Position numbers and translations under genes: made by a program. The notes under the pieces were generated by a model. That model was given only the letters and a program-made list of their open reading frames with translations. It was not told the DNA's origin and ran no database searches. Below are positions 52,175-59,932 of a DNA stretch of 64,000 nucleotides, piece by piece (the stretch's first letter is position 1; each line of letters opens with the position of its first letter). Origin of the DNA: Shimia sp. R9_2. Its GTDB lineage: Bacteria; Pseudomonadota; Alphaproteobacteria; Rhodobacterales; Rhodobacteraceae. The stretch lies in the NCBI RefSeq assembly GCF_017743735.1, contig NZ_JAGHRO010000001.1, positions 682,001-746,000 on the forward strand, written 5' to 3'.

Positions 52175-52606
52175 TCAGTCGAGCGAGCGCGGCAACAGCC
52201 GGCTGATCAGGGAAACGAGAAACGCGGTGGAAATGCCAAAGCACAGGATGCCGGTCACGCCGCCAAAGGCTCCAAAGACGCGAAACTGAATGGGTAGCAC
52301 AACATCGCCATAGCCGACAGTGGTATAGGTCACGAGCGAGAAATAGAGCGCATCATAAAGGTAGTCAAACGCGCCCATGTAGATCAGCACATAAGCCCAG
52401 AGCCAAACCTGGATTGTGTGAGATCCTACTATCATGGCGAAGGCCGCACCGGTCACCACCGCTGTTCGGATGAACCTTGATCGCTGCGTCACCCATTTCC
52501 CAATTTTCTCAAGCGCTTCGATCATCAGAGACAAAAAACCGACATGAATGATCGCGCAGGCGCTGAGCACCACGGTGCCCCACAACAGCTGTTGCGGCTG
52601 ACTCAT
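52175..52606 (-). CDS. Two-TM potassium channel family protein
   Basis: A 143-residue membrane protein. The selectivity filter TTVGYGD is at 95-101, preceded by a pore helix (ALYFSLVTY), with transmembrane helices near 8-32, 48-78 and 107-137. This is the minimal KcsA-type pore without a cytosolic gating domain, though an extra N-terminal helix is present. It likely carries potassium. A weak start region gives only ATG at 52606. Its neighbours share no evident function. Confidence 0.85.
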   Translation of the reverse strand: MSQPQQLLWGTVVLSACAIIHVGFLSLMIEALEKIGKWVTQRSRFIRTAVVTGAAFAMIVGSHTIQVWLWAYVLIYMGAFDYLYDALYFSLVTYTTVGYGDVVLPIQFRVFGAFGGVTGILCFGISTAFLVSLISRLLPRSLD

Positions 52607-52678
52607 TGGAAACAGATCGGTGATGAGAGGATCCTATCGTTGACTGGAAATCTAGGTATCACGTTTTGAGGCGCGCGC

Positions 52679-53056
52679 TTACATCGTTTCGACACAGTGA
52701 CGCCGGAAGGCCCGTTTGAGCATGTCGAGCTCCGCCCGCAGCAAATCGATTTCAGCGCGCAGATCATCAGCAAGCGCTTCGCCGGCAACAAAGCTCAGGG
52801 TCTCAAGGCGATCTCCGCTCAGCTGATCTGTGATCAGCAGGGTTTGCACGCCATCTGACAGGCTTTCCTTAGGCAGCGGAAAGCGGAGCCGCCAGCTGTC
52901 TTGAGTGTCGGTAGCGTCAATCTGCACCCCGGTGACCGGATTGCCAAGGTAGGTGACGTCAACCTTTGGAACCGGTCCCTGACCGCTCTCATATTTCAGG
53001 ACACCTTCCCAAACACCTTCGAAAAGGCGGGTCTTGGTCAGCGTTAACTCACTCAT
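52679..53056 (-). CDS. Conserved hypothetical protein
   Basis: A 125-residue soluble protein. The N-terminal two thirds is beta-rich with LTKTRLFEGVWEGVL and VPKVDVTYLGNPV. The C-terminal third is a helix with a coiled-coil pattern (ADDLRAEIDLLRAELDMLK). It is well expressed by its AAAGGATC before the ATG at 53056. It lies 24 bases after the DUF6478 gene and probably forms a transcript with it. No function is recognised. Confidence 0.7.
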   Translation of the reverse strand: MSELTLTKTRLFEGVWEGVLKYESGQGPVPKVDVTYLGNPVTGVQIDATDTQDSWRLRFPLPKESLSDGVQTLLITDQLSGDRLETLSFVAGEALADDLRAEIDLLRAELDMLKRAFRRHCVETM

Positions 53057-53080
53057 ATCTCGATCCTTTTCACAGCAGGC

Positions 53081-53851
53081 TTAGAACTCTGCGCGGGGGC
53101 GGCGGGCAAATGTCACATCCCTGAGGACCACTTGGTTCATCTCAGGGCCTTCGAAAATCAGATCGATCCACATCTTTTCCACCCGCTTTTCGTTCAGGTT
53201 GGAATAAGCAAGATCAAACTCAACCCGAATGTCCTCGTCATGCAGCGGCAGCTCTCGCACAATTTGCTCGGTGTTTGGTCCATGCCGGATGTTGAGACGG
53301 GCAAAAATCTCAAGCGGCTTTTCCATTTCCACAATGGTATCGAGCCGTAGGACATGCTCCCGGCGCAGACCGGCGACCGATTCCGGTGGCAGGTCTATCA
53401 CCAGAGAGAGGAACGAGCCGTCAAAGCGGAACACGTCCATTCGCAGGCCAAAAGGCGCCAGATCTTTCTCGCGATGATTGCGCAATTGGCGAAGTGTCAG
53501 TTCCGAGATGCGGCAGTCATGAAACAGCGTAACCTCGTTGCCGAGTTTTTCTTTGTTCTGAACCCCAGCCAGACCTTTGGTGGGATTGGGTTCCCGCCAT
53601 AGAGCCGGACGCCAGGACCAATCGGTCCCGTGGGGTTTGGGAAAAGCGTTGGAGCCGATGATGGGCAACGCCAGCCGGCTCTCGGAAATCGCAATCACCA
53701 TGTCGAGATGATGGCGCAAAGTCCGTGCGCGCCGCCGTTGACGGCGCAGGCGGGTCAAGTCTTCATGTGCTGCTTTGCTTGCCACGCGCGCCCAATAGCG
53801 TGCCAGGCCAGCTTGAAAAAACTGCTGAAGAACGCGCTTGCTACGTGCCAT
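53081..53851 (-). CDS. DUF6478-like protein
   Basis: A 256-residue soluble protein. The basic N terminus (about 1-50, rich in Arg) is followed by a mixed region with LPIIGSNAFPKPHGTDWSWRPALWREP and a beta-rich C terminus ending VVLRDVTFARRPRAEF. Similar proteins are frequent in Rhodobacteraceae as DUF6478, of unknown function; the name is from memory. The TDWSWRP motif and IVEMEKPLEIFARLNI region recall lipid or glycan-linked proteins, but no catalytic residues are evident. Confidence 0.7.
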   Translation of the reverse strand: MARSKRVLQQFFQAGLARYWARVASKAAHEDLTRLRRQRRRARTLRHHLDMVIAISESRLALPIIGSNAFPKPHGTDWSWRPALWREPNPTKGLAGVQNKEKLGNEVTLFHDCRISELTLRQLRNHREKDLAPFGLRMDVFRFDGSFLSLVIDLPPESVAGLRREHVLRLDTIVEMEKPLEIFARLNIRHGPNTEQIVRELPLHDEDIRVEFDLAYSNLNEKRVEKMWIDLIFEGPEMNQVVLRDVTFARRPRAEF

Positions 53852-54148
53852 ATCGATTAGTGAGTCCCGCTCAATTGTTTCTGACTGCGAAACGATGCGC
53901 AGCTCGATTTTCTATTATCTACCCAATTGATTGAGATGAGACAAACGCCCATTCAACAATTGGGGCACACAAATTCACATTTGCCGACAAAGTGTTGCCC
54001 CGCCGCCAGCGCGCTTTGGCAGCAGGAAACGCCAATCACAGCAGGCTGGTTTCAACCGTTCCCGCAGGTGAGAGCACGCCATAGATTGCAATTCCTGACG
54101 TGGCGTCTTATTTCGGTGCCTGATTGGAAGCCAGAGGACCCTGATCAC
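53852..54148. promoter_or_regulatory. Intergenic region ahead of accD
   Basis: A 297-base stretch between divergent genes. An AT-rich segment around 53905-53935 is the likely promoter zone for accD, but no confident -35/-10 pair stands out. The open frame across it is not accD-like and is rejected. Confidence 0.35.
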
Positions 54149-55078
54149 ATGAACTGGATCACAAACTATGTCCGCCCGCGGATCAACTCGATCTTTTCGC
54201 GCCGTGAGGTGCCGGACAACCTTTGGACCAAATGCGACGAATGCGGCACGATGCTGTTTCACCGCGAGCTTAAGGGCAATCAGAACGTTTGCACCCAATG
54301 CGGCCACCACATGGCGATCACAGCCCGTGACCGTTTTGAGGCGCTTTTTGACGGTGGTGTCTTTGTTGAAGTCGAGGTGCCTGAACCGCTGGCCGATCCT
54401 CTGCAGTTCCGCGATCAGAAGAAATATCCGGAACGCATGAAGGCCGCGCAGAAGAAGACCGGCGAGAAAGAAGCGATGCTGGTGGCAGAAGGCGAAATCG
54501 GGCGCACACCGATTGTTGCCGCGTGTCAGGACTTCTCTTTCATGGGCGGCTCCATGGGCATGTATGTGGGCAATGCGATCATCGCTGCCGCTGAACGTGC
54601 GGTTGCCATGAAACGCCCGCTGGTGCTGTTCTCAGCCGCCGGTGGCGCGCGGATGCAGGAAGGTATCCTTTCGCTGATGCAGATGCCGCGCACGACGGTT
54701 GCTGTGCAGATGCTAAAAGAAGCCGGTCTGCCTTACATCGTGGTTTTGACCCACCCGACCACAGGCGGTGTGACAGCGTCTTACGCGATGCTGGGCGATG
54801 TGCAGATCTCTGAGCCAAACGCCTTGATTTGTTTTGCGGGGCCACGGGTCATTCAGCAAACCATCGGTGAACAGCTACCCGAGGGCTTCCAGCGCGCGGA
54901 GTACCTGCTGGATCACGGTATGCTCGATCGCGTCACCAAACGCACCGAAATGAAGGACGAGCTGGTGACGATCATCCGCATGCTGATGGACATGCCTCCG
55001 GCCGTCAAAGGAGACCTGCCGGCGCCAACCCAGGAAGAGTTGGACGAAGCCAAAGAGGACACTGCGCAGGACGCGTAA
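54149..55078 (+). CDS. accD: Acetyl-CoA carboxylase carboxyltransferase subunit beta
   Basis: Beta chain of the ACC carboxyltransferase that makes malonyl-CoA for fatty acid synthesis. It has 309 residues. The zinc ribbon CDEC...CTQC has cysteines at 29, 32, 48 and 51. The crotonase-fold core holds FSAAGGARMQEGILSLMQM, THPTTGGVTASYAMLGD and PRVIQQTIGEQLPEGFQ. The start MNWITNYVRPRIN follows GAGGA. folC is next, as usual, but a strong hairpin lies between them. The acidic tail is short. Confidence 0.97.
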   Translation: MNWITNYVRPRINSIFSRREVPDNLWTKCDECGTMLFHRELKGNQNVCTQCGHHMAITARDRFEALFDGGVFVEVEVPEPLADPLQFRDQKKYPERMKAAQKKTGEKEAMLVAEGEIGRTPIVAACQDFSFMGGSMGMYVGNAIIAAAERAVAMKRPLVLFSAAGGARMQEGILSLMQMPRTTVAVQMLKEAGLPYIVVLTHPTTGGVTASYAMLGDVQISEPNALICFAGPRVIQQTIGEQLPEGFQRAEYLLDHGMLDRVTKRTEMKDELVTIIRMLMDMPPAVKGDLPAPTQEELDEAKEDTAQDA

Positions 55079-55100
55079 GTTTTCAGAATTTTGTTGAGTT

Positions 55101-55133
55101 GCGGGCTTTCGGTTTGTTTGACCGGAAGCCCGC
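55101..55133 (+). terminator. Rho-independent terminator between accD and folC
   Basis: A 13-bp stem (GCGGGCTTTCGGT / ACCGGAAGCCCGC with one G-U pair) and a 7-base loop are followed by TTTCATTT. It lies 22 bases past accD and 37 before folC, so folC would depend on read-through or another promoter. Confidence 0.8.
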
Positions 55134-55170
55134 TTTCATTTAGGGCGGGCTCACTGTTTCGGAGGCGCAC

Positions 55171-56451
55171 ATGACCCACACTTCAGACACATCAGATGCC
55201 ATCCTCGCCCGGATGCTGGCGCTGCACCCCAAGATCATTGATCTGACGTTGGATCGGATGTGGCGATTGCTCAATGCGCTTGAAAATCCGGAGAAGAAGA
55301 TGCCTCCGGTCATCCACCTGGCGGGCACCAACGGCAAGGGCAGCACACAGGCGATGATCCGCGCTGGGCTGGAAGGTGCAGGCAAAACGGTCCACGCCTA
55401 TACAAGCCCCCATCTCGCCCGGTTTCACGAGCGTATCCGGCTCGCAGGGGAGCTGATTGACGAGGCGCATCTGACACAGGTGCTGGATGAGTGTTGGGAG
55501 GCCAACGAGCGCCAGAACATCACTTATTTTGAGATCACCACCTGCGCGGCCCTGCTCGCATTTTCGCGCGTGCAGGCAGATTACACCTTGCTTGAGGTCG
55601 GTCTTGGAGGCCGTCTGGATGCGACCAATGTGATCGACGATCCCAAGCTGTGCGTGATCACGCCAATTTCTATCGACCATGAGCAGTTCCTCGGGAACAC
55701 GCTTGCCAAGATCGCCTCTGAAAAAGCTGGGATCATCAAGCGCGGGATCCCTGTTGTGGTGGGCCCTCAGCCGGAAGAGGCGATGGCGGTGATTGAAGAA
55801 ACCGCAGCCCGTCTGGGTGCTCCGGTGATCGCCTATGGCCAGCATTGGCATGTGTATGAGGAACACGGCCGCCTGATTTATCAGGATGAAACTGGCCTGC
55901 TGGATCTGCCGCTCCCTGCCTTGCCCGGTGCACATCAGATCCAAAACGCCGGTGCGGCCTTGGCGGCGTTGCGCCACCTCGGTTGCGATGCGGAAGCTTG
56001 CGAAGCGGCCATGCGGGATGTTTTCTGGCCTGCGCGTATGCAACGCTTGCGCAAGGGGCCATTGGTGGAGGCGGTTGCCTCCGCTGAGCTTTGGCTCGAC
56101 GGTGGGCACAATGCAGCGGCAGGGCAGGCTTTGGCCGCTCATATCGCGGGGTTGCCCAAGCGCGAGACACATCTCATCTGTGGCATGCTGAACACCAAAG
56201 ACGTCTCTGGGTATTTGTCACCCTTGGCTAAGGTGTCCGACAGCTTGCACGCGGTTTCCATTCCGGGAGAAGCCAACACGCTTCTGGCAGAAGAAACCGC
56301 CGAACATGCGAATGCGGCCGGACTTACAGCACATGTCGCGGAAAGTGTTGCCAAGGCGATAGCGACCATTTCGGCGCAATCCCCGGAAGCGCGTATCCTG
56401 ATTTGCGGCTCGCTTTATCTGGCGGGCGCGGTGCTGCGCGAAAACGGCTAA
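55171..56451 (+). CDS. folC: Dihydrofolate synthase/folylpolyglutamate synthase
   Basis: Adds glutamate to dihydropteroate and later to folates. It has 426 residues. The P-loop is VIHLAGTNGKGSTQAMI (about residues 48-64), followed by TSPHLARFHERIR, EVGLGGRLDATNV and the C-terminal ligase domain with LWLDGGHNAAAGQAL. All motifs are intact. GGAGG precedes the ATG at 55171. It follows accD across a terminator and ends at a strong hairpin. Confidence 0.96.
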   Translation: MTHTSDTSDAILARMLALHPKIIDLTLDRMWRLLNALENPEKKMPPVIHLAGTNGKGSTQAMIRAGLEGAGKTVHAYTSPHLARFHERIRLAGELIDEAHLTQVLDECWEANERQNITYFEITTCAALLAFSRVQADYTLLEVGLGGRLDATNVIDDPKLCVITPISIDHEQFLGNTLAKIASEKAGIIKRGIPVVVGPQPEEAMAVIEETAARLGAPVIAYGQHWHVYEEHGRLIYQDETGLLDLPLPALPGAHQIQNAGAALAALRHLGCDAEACEAAMRDVFWPARMQRLRKGPLVEAVASAELWLDGGHNAAAGQALAAHIAGLPKRETHLICGMLNTKDVSGYLSPLAKVSDSLHAVSIPGEANTLLAEETAEHANAAGLTAHVAESVAKAIATISAQSPEARILICGSLYLAGAVLRENG

Positions 56452-56459
56452 TGTTATGC

Positions 56460-56484
56460 ATCTGCCAAGCTCTGCTTGGCAGAT
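56460..56484 (+). terminator. Hairpin directly after folC
   Basis: A perfect 11-bp stem ATCTGCCAAGC/GCTTGGCAGAT with loop TCT starts nine bases after the folC stop and is followed by TTGCGATTTGCG. The U run is broken, so termination may be partial. Confidence 0.7.
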
Positions 56485-56610
56485 TTGCGATTTGCGATCC
56501 CAGACAGTTGACGGGAGCGAATCACCGCTCCTATAGTGAAAGCAACTCCTCGCGCCGTAAAAATAAGGCAGATGGCGTTTGGGAACAGGGACCGGCAGGT
56601 GAAAAGAATG

Positions 56611-56627
56611 GGGGGCGTTCGGCCCCC
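56611..56627 (+). terminator. Second terminator in the folC-TRIC gap
   Basis: A 6-bp stem GGGGGC/GCCCCC with a 5-base loop, followed by TTAATAAT on the plus strand and ATTCTTTTC on the minus strand. It is 160 bases after folC and could stop leftover read-through. The remainder of 56485-56699 shows nothing. Confidence 0.55.
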
Positions 56628-56699
56628 TTAATAATGTCAGCTAGATGCGTCGTTGGGCATCAATCTGCGCCATTTGGGGCCACTTGAAAGTCGCTACCT

Positions 56700-57320
56700 A
56701 TGATCGACCCGCTCACCCAGTTTGTCACCTTCACAACAATCATCGCGACCGCCGTTATGGCGGCCTCTGCTTCGATCCAAGGGGTGCGCCATACGCTGGA
56801 TCTCTTCGGTGCCACTTTGATCGGTGTCGCCACCGCCGTGGGTGGTGGCACGCTTCGGGACTTGCTGCTTGGCCGCACGCCGGTGTTTTGGATTGAGGAT
56901 CTGAGTTATCTCGCCACAGCGGTGCCCGTGGCCGTTGCCATGTATTTTGTCGCCACACGCCTTCCATCAGGCAATGGCAGACGTTTGCGCCTTCTGATGC
57001 AACTTGATGCCATAGGGTTGGCACTGTTCACTCTTGTGGGCGTGCGTGTCGCGCTGGATATGAGCACCCACCCCGCCATTGCTGTGGTGATCGGCTGTAT
57101 CACGGGTATCGTGGGCGGTATCATCCGCGATGTTCTTTGCAATGTGACCCCATCGGTTCTGAAAGAAGATCTCTATGCGACGGTTTCGCTGATTGGTGGC
57201 GGCATCTATGTGCTGTCTGCGCCCATCATTGGCGAAACGCTCTCCTTCGCTCTCTGTTTTGTGCTGATGTTGATTGCGCGTCTCATCCTCATCAAACAGC
57301 TGATCGCCGCAGAAGAGTGA
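56700..57320 (+). CDS. Trimeric intracellular cation channel family (UPF0126) protein
   Basis: A membrane protein of 206 residues with seven helices, formed by two repeats of the UPF0126/TRIC unit. The signature GGGTLRDLLLGRTPVFW in the first repeat and GGIIRDVLCNVTPSVL in the second are diagnostic. Bacterial and archaeal members conduct cations. Some relatives were suggested to carry glycine, so the substrate is open. ATG at 56700. It is followed by a terminator. Confidence 0.88.
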   Translation: MIDPLTQFVTFTTIIATAVMAASASIQGVRHTLDLFGATLIGVATAVGGGTLRDLLLGRTPVFWIEDLSYLATAVPVAVAMYFVATRLPSGNGRRLRLLMQLDAIGLALFTLVGVRVALDMSTHPAIAVVIGCITGIVGGIIRDVLCNVTPSVLKEDLYATVSLIGGGIYVLSAPIIGETLSFALCFVLMLIARLILIKQLIAAEE

Positions 57321-57327
57321 GCTGTCC

Positions 57328-57352
57328 AGAGATTGGACCCATCTCTCTTTTT
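57328..57352 (+). terminator. Rho-independent terminator after the TRIC-type gene
   Basis: A 6-bp stem AGAGAT/ATCTCT with a 7-base loop is followed by CTTTTTCTT. It begins eight bases past the stop. Confidence 0.55.
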
Positions 57353-57418
57353 CTTGCGGGGATGCAAATGTTTGTACAGATTGACAAAAAGTTGTGACCG
57401 CAAGCACTGGAGTTTGAG

Positions 57419-59425
57419 ATGCAAACGGTGGAAGATTTTCCCTATCAAGTGAATGAGCATCCGCATGTTCAGATTCCAATGCCAGATGGCACCCTGTTGT
57501 CCGCCCGGATTTGGCGACCTGAGACCGATGAGCCACTGCCCGCAATTCTGGAATTCCTGCCTTACCGCAAACGGGATGGCACTGCTGAACGGGACGCTCT
57601 GACCCATCCCTATATGGCTGGACACGGCTATGTCTGCGTCCGCGTGGACATGCGCGGCTGCGGCGACAGCGAAGGCCTGTTTGATGACGAATACTCCCCA
57701 CAAGAGCTCGCCGATGGCGTCTCGGTGGTCGAATGGCTGGCGGCGCAGGAGTGGTGCTCTGGCAGCGTTGGCATGATGGGTATCAGCTGGGGCGGTTTCA
57801 ACGGTCTTCAGATCGCGGCTTTGGCGCCTGAAGCGCTAAAGGCCGTGGTGAGCATATGCTCGACCACCGACCGCTTTGCCGATGACATCCATTACAAAGG
57901 CGGTGTCATGCTTGGCGAAAACACCGGCTGGGCAGCAACCGTTTTGGGATGGTTTGCTTTGCCTCCCGATCCAGAAATTGTTGACGATAGCTGGCGGGAA
58001 GTCTGGCTTGAAAGGCTAGACAACACGCCGTTCCTTGCGGAGAAATGGGTGCAGGAACAAGCGCGCAATGGCTATTGGAAGCATGGGTCCGTCTGCGAGG
58101 ACTATAGCGCGATCAAGGCCGCAGTGTTGAGTGTGGGCGGCTGGCACGATGGCTATCGCAACACCATCGCGCATCTTGTTCAAAACCTCGACGCACCTGT
58201 GAAAGGCCTCATCGGGCCTTGGATCCATAGGTATCCTCATTTTGCTGCGCCGGGACCACAGATCGACTTTCTGGGGGAAATGCTGCGGTGGTGGGATCGC
58301 TGGCTTAAGGGCATCGACAACGGTGTAGAAGCGCTGCCAGACATGCGACGCTGGTTGATGGACAGCGTGCCACCGGCGACCATCTATGATGACCGCCCAG
58401 GGCGATGGATTGCGGACTCCGCAAAAGACGTCAACGCGCCAGCTGAGAGTTTTTTCCTGACCGGGAAGAGCCTTTCAGAGACCGAAGGCCCAGCGGAGCG
58501 TATCGTTGCGCCCGCTCTGTTCTGCGGACAGGCCACGGGCGAGTATTTCCCGGTTTCGCTGGCACCTGCCGGAACGGCACCGGGCGAATTGCCCGCTGAT
58601 CAGCGCGAAGACGATGCTTTGTCCTGCTGCTTTGAGACAGAGGTTATCACCACTCCTCGCGCCATTGTTGGCGCGCCCTCGGTGCGGTTGAAGCTGTCAG
58701 CAGACAAGCCAAAGGCGCAGTTGATTGCGCGTTTGTGCGATGTGCACCCGGATGGCCAGAGTACGTTGATCACACATGGCGTGCTGAATCTTCGGCATCG
58801 TGATGGACACGAGGCTTTTGTCGATCTGCCGATCAATCAGCCCGTTGATGTGACCCTGACATTGGACCACTGCGCCTATCAGCTGCCTGCCGGGCATCAG
58901 CTGCGGTTGGCCTTGTCTTCGAGCTATTGGCCTTATGTCTGGCCTGAGGCAGAAACGGCGGTTTTGACGCTGCAAAGCGGTGTTCTCTCATTGCCGGTGC
59001 GCGAAGAACCTGCGGAGGAAACATTCGTTTCCTTTGATCCGCCAAAGGCGGCGAAGCCGCGGCGCACACGTCAGGTTTCTGCGTCAGAAAATAAGAAGAC
59101 CATCACCAAGGATGTGGGGTCTCAACAGCTTACTCTGGAGATTGTGGGTGACACGGGTCTTACAGAGGATCTGGACACCGGCCTCATTTCCGAAGCCCGT
59201 GTGGAAGAGCGGTTCTCGATTGTCGAACGTGATCCGAATTCCGCTGAAAACCACTTCACATGGCGGCGCATTATGGCACGCGGTGACTGGAAGGTTGAGA
59301 TCTATGCCGATGTTTCCATGCGCACCGATGGGCAGAACTTCCTGATCACGGCTGATCTGAAAACATCCGAGGATGGCGCGGAGGTGTTTGCCAAACACTG
59401 GGAAAGCACGGTGCAGCGCCTCTGA
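57419..59425 (+). CDS. CocE/NonD family hydrolase (X-Pro dipeptidyl-peptidase-like)
   Basis: A 668-residue serine hydrolase. The N-terminal alpha/beta hydrolase domain (about 20-320) has the nucleophile Ser123 in GISWGGFNG and a conserved RVDMRGCGDSEG loop; Asp and His lie further on near WHDGYRNT and GPWIHRYPHF. A C-terminal beta-sandwich domain (about 350-530) resembles PepX C. A further 140-residue tail is less familiar and may be a third domain. It lacks a signal peptide. Substrates could be esters or peptides. ATG at 57419, GTTTGAG upstream. Confidence 0.85.
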   Translation: MQTVEDFPYQVNEHPHVQIPMPDGTLLSARIWRPETDEPLPAILEFLPYRKRDGTAERDALTHPYMAGHGYVCVRVDMRGCGDSEGLFDDEYSPQELADGVSVVEWLAAQEWCSGSVGMMGISWGGFNGLQIAALAPEALKAVVSICSTTDRFADDIHYKGGVMLGENTGWAATVLGWFALPPDPEIVDDSWREVWLERLDNTPFLAEKWVQEQARNGYWKHGSVCEDYSAIKAAVLSVGGWHDGYRNTIAHLVQNLDAPVKGLIGPWIHRYPHFAAPGPQIDFLGEMLRWWDRWLKGIDNGVEALPDMRRWLMDSVPPATIYDDRPGRWIADSAKDVNAPAESFFLTGKSLSETEGPAERIVAPALFCGQATGEYFPVSLAPAGTAPGELPADQREDDALSCCFETEVITTPRAIVGAPSVRLKLSADKPKAQLIARLCDVHPDGQSTLITHGVLNLRHRDGHEAFVDLPINQPVDVTLTLDHCAYQLPAGHQLRLALSSSYWPYVWPEAETAVLTLQSGVLSLPVREEPAEETFVSFDPPKAAKPRRTRQVSASENKKTITKDVGSQQLTLEIVGDTGLTEDLDTGLISEARVEERFSIVERDPNSAENHFTWRRIMARGDWKVEIYADVSMRTDGQNFLITADLKTSEDGAEVFAKHWESTVQRL

Positions 59426-59446
59426 TCTCGGCAGGTGCACAAAAGC

Positions 59447-59482
59447 AAAAGGCCCGCCGCATTGCGCGACGGGCCTTTTTTT
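59447..59482. terminator. Bidirectional Rho-independent terminator
   Basis: A 10-bp stem AAAAGGCCCG/CGGGCCTTTT with a 13-base loop is followed by TTT on the plus strand and by TTTT then GCTTTTG on the minus strand. It lies between the converging hydrolase and universal stress protein genes and can serve both. Confidence 0.9.
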
Positions 59483-59494
59483 GAAAGTGCCGGA

Positions 59495-59920
59495 TCAGCG
59501 GATCACAAAAACTGATTGTTTGGCGTGCCGTGCGATCCGCGCGGCATTGGGACCAATCAGATAGTCCTTCAGCTGGGATTTGTGGGCGCCAACGATGATC
59601 GCATCTGCTTTCACGCTTTTGGCTTCCTTTAGAACGAGATCATAGATTGTGCCCTGATCCACATGCAGGCGCAGGTTCTCCACACCTGCCAGCGCGCTTT
59701 TGGCCCAATCCTCCAATGCCGCTTTGGCCTCTTTCAGAATCAGCTTGTTGTGATCCTGGCTGAAGAACGAGCCAACGATCGACATGCCGTAATCGGGCAC
59801 GACGTTCATGACGTGCAGTTCAGCCCCATCGGCCATTGCCATCACACGCGCGGCTTCTGCGGGGCGCTCAGAGCCTTTCAGATCGTTGACGTCCACGGTT
59901 AGCAAGATTGTCTTAAACAT
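59495..59920 (-). CDS. Universal stress protein (UspA family)
   Basis: A 141-residue UspA-fold protein. It starts MFKTILLTVDVND, which is the beta-1 strand with the acidic residue, and ends in the AIIVGAHKSQLKDYLIGPNAARIARHA region. The usual G-x2-G-x9-G(S/T) nucleotide loop is only partly kept, since the second glycine is absent and the last position reads GPNA. ATP binding is therefore uncertain. It follows the TRAP permease by 12 bases in one operon, like TeaD beside TeaABC, which modulates transport. Confidence 0.87.
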   Translation of the reverse strand: MFKTILLTVDVNDLKGSERPAEAARVMAMADGAELHVMNVVPDYGMSIVGSFFSQDHNKLILKEAKAALEDWAKSALAGVENLRLHVDQGTIYDLVLKEAKSVKADAIIVGAHKSQLKDYLIGPNAARIARHAKQSVFVIR

Positions 59921-59932
59921 GACTTTCTCTCC

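Noticed and set aside
53927-54148. N-terminal extension of AccD by 74 residues.
   Set aside because: It has no AccD similarity, and the family start MNWITNYVRP follows GAGGA.
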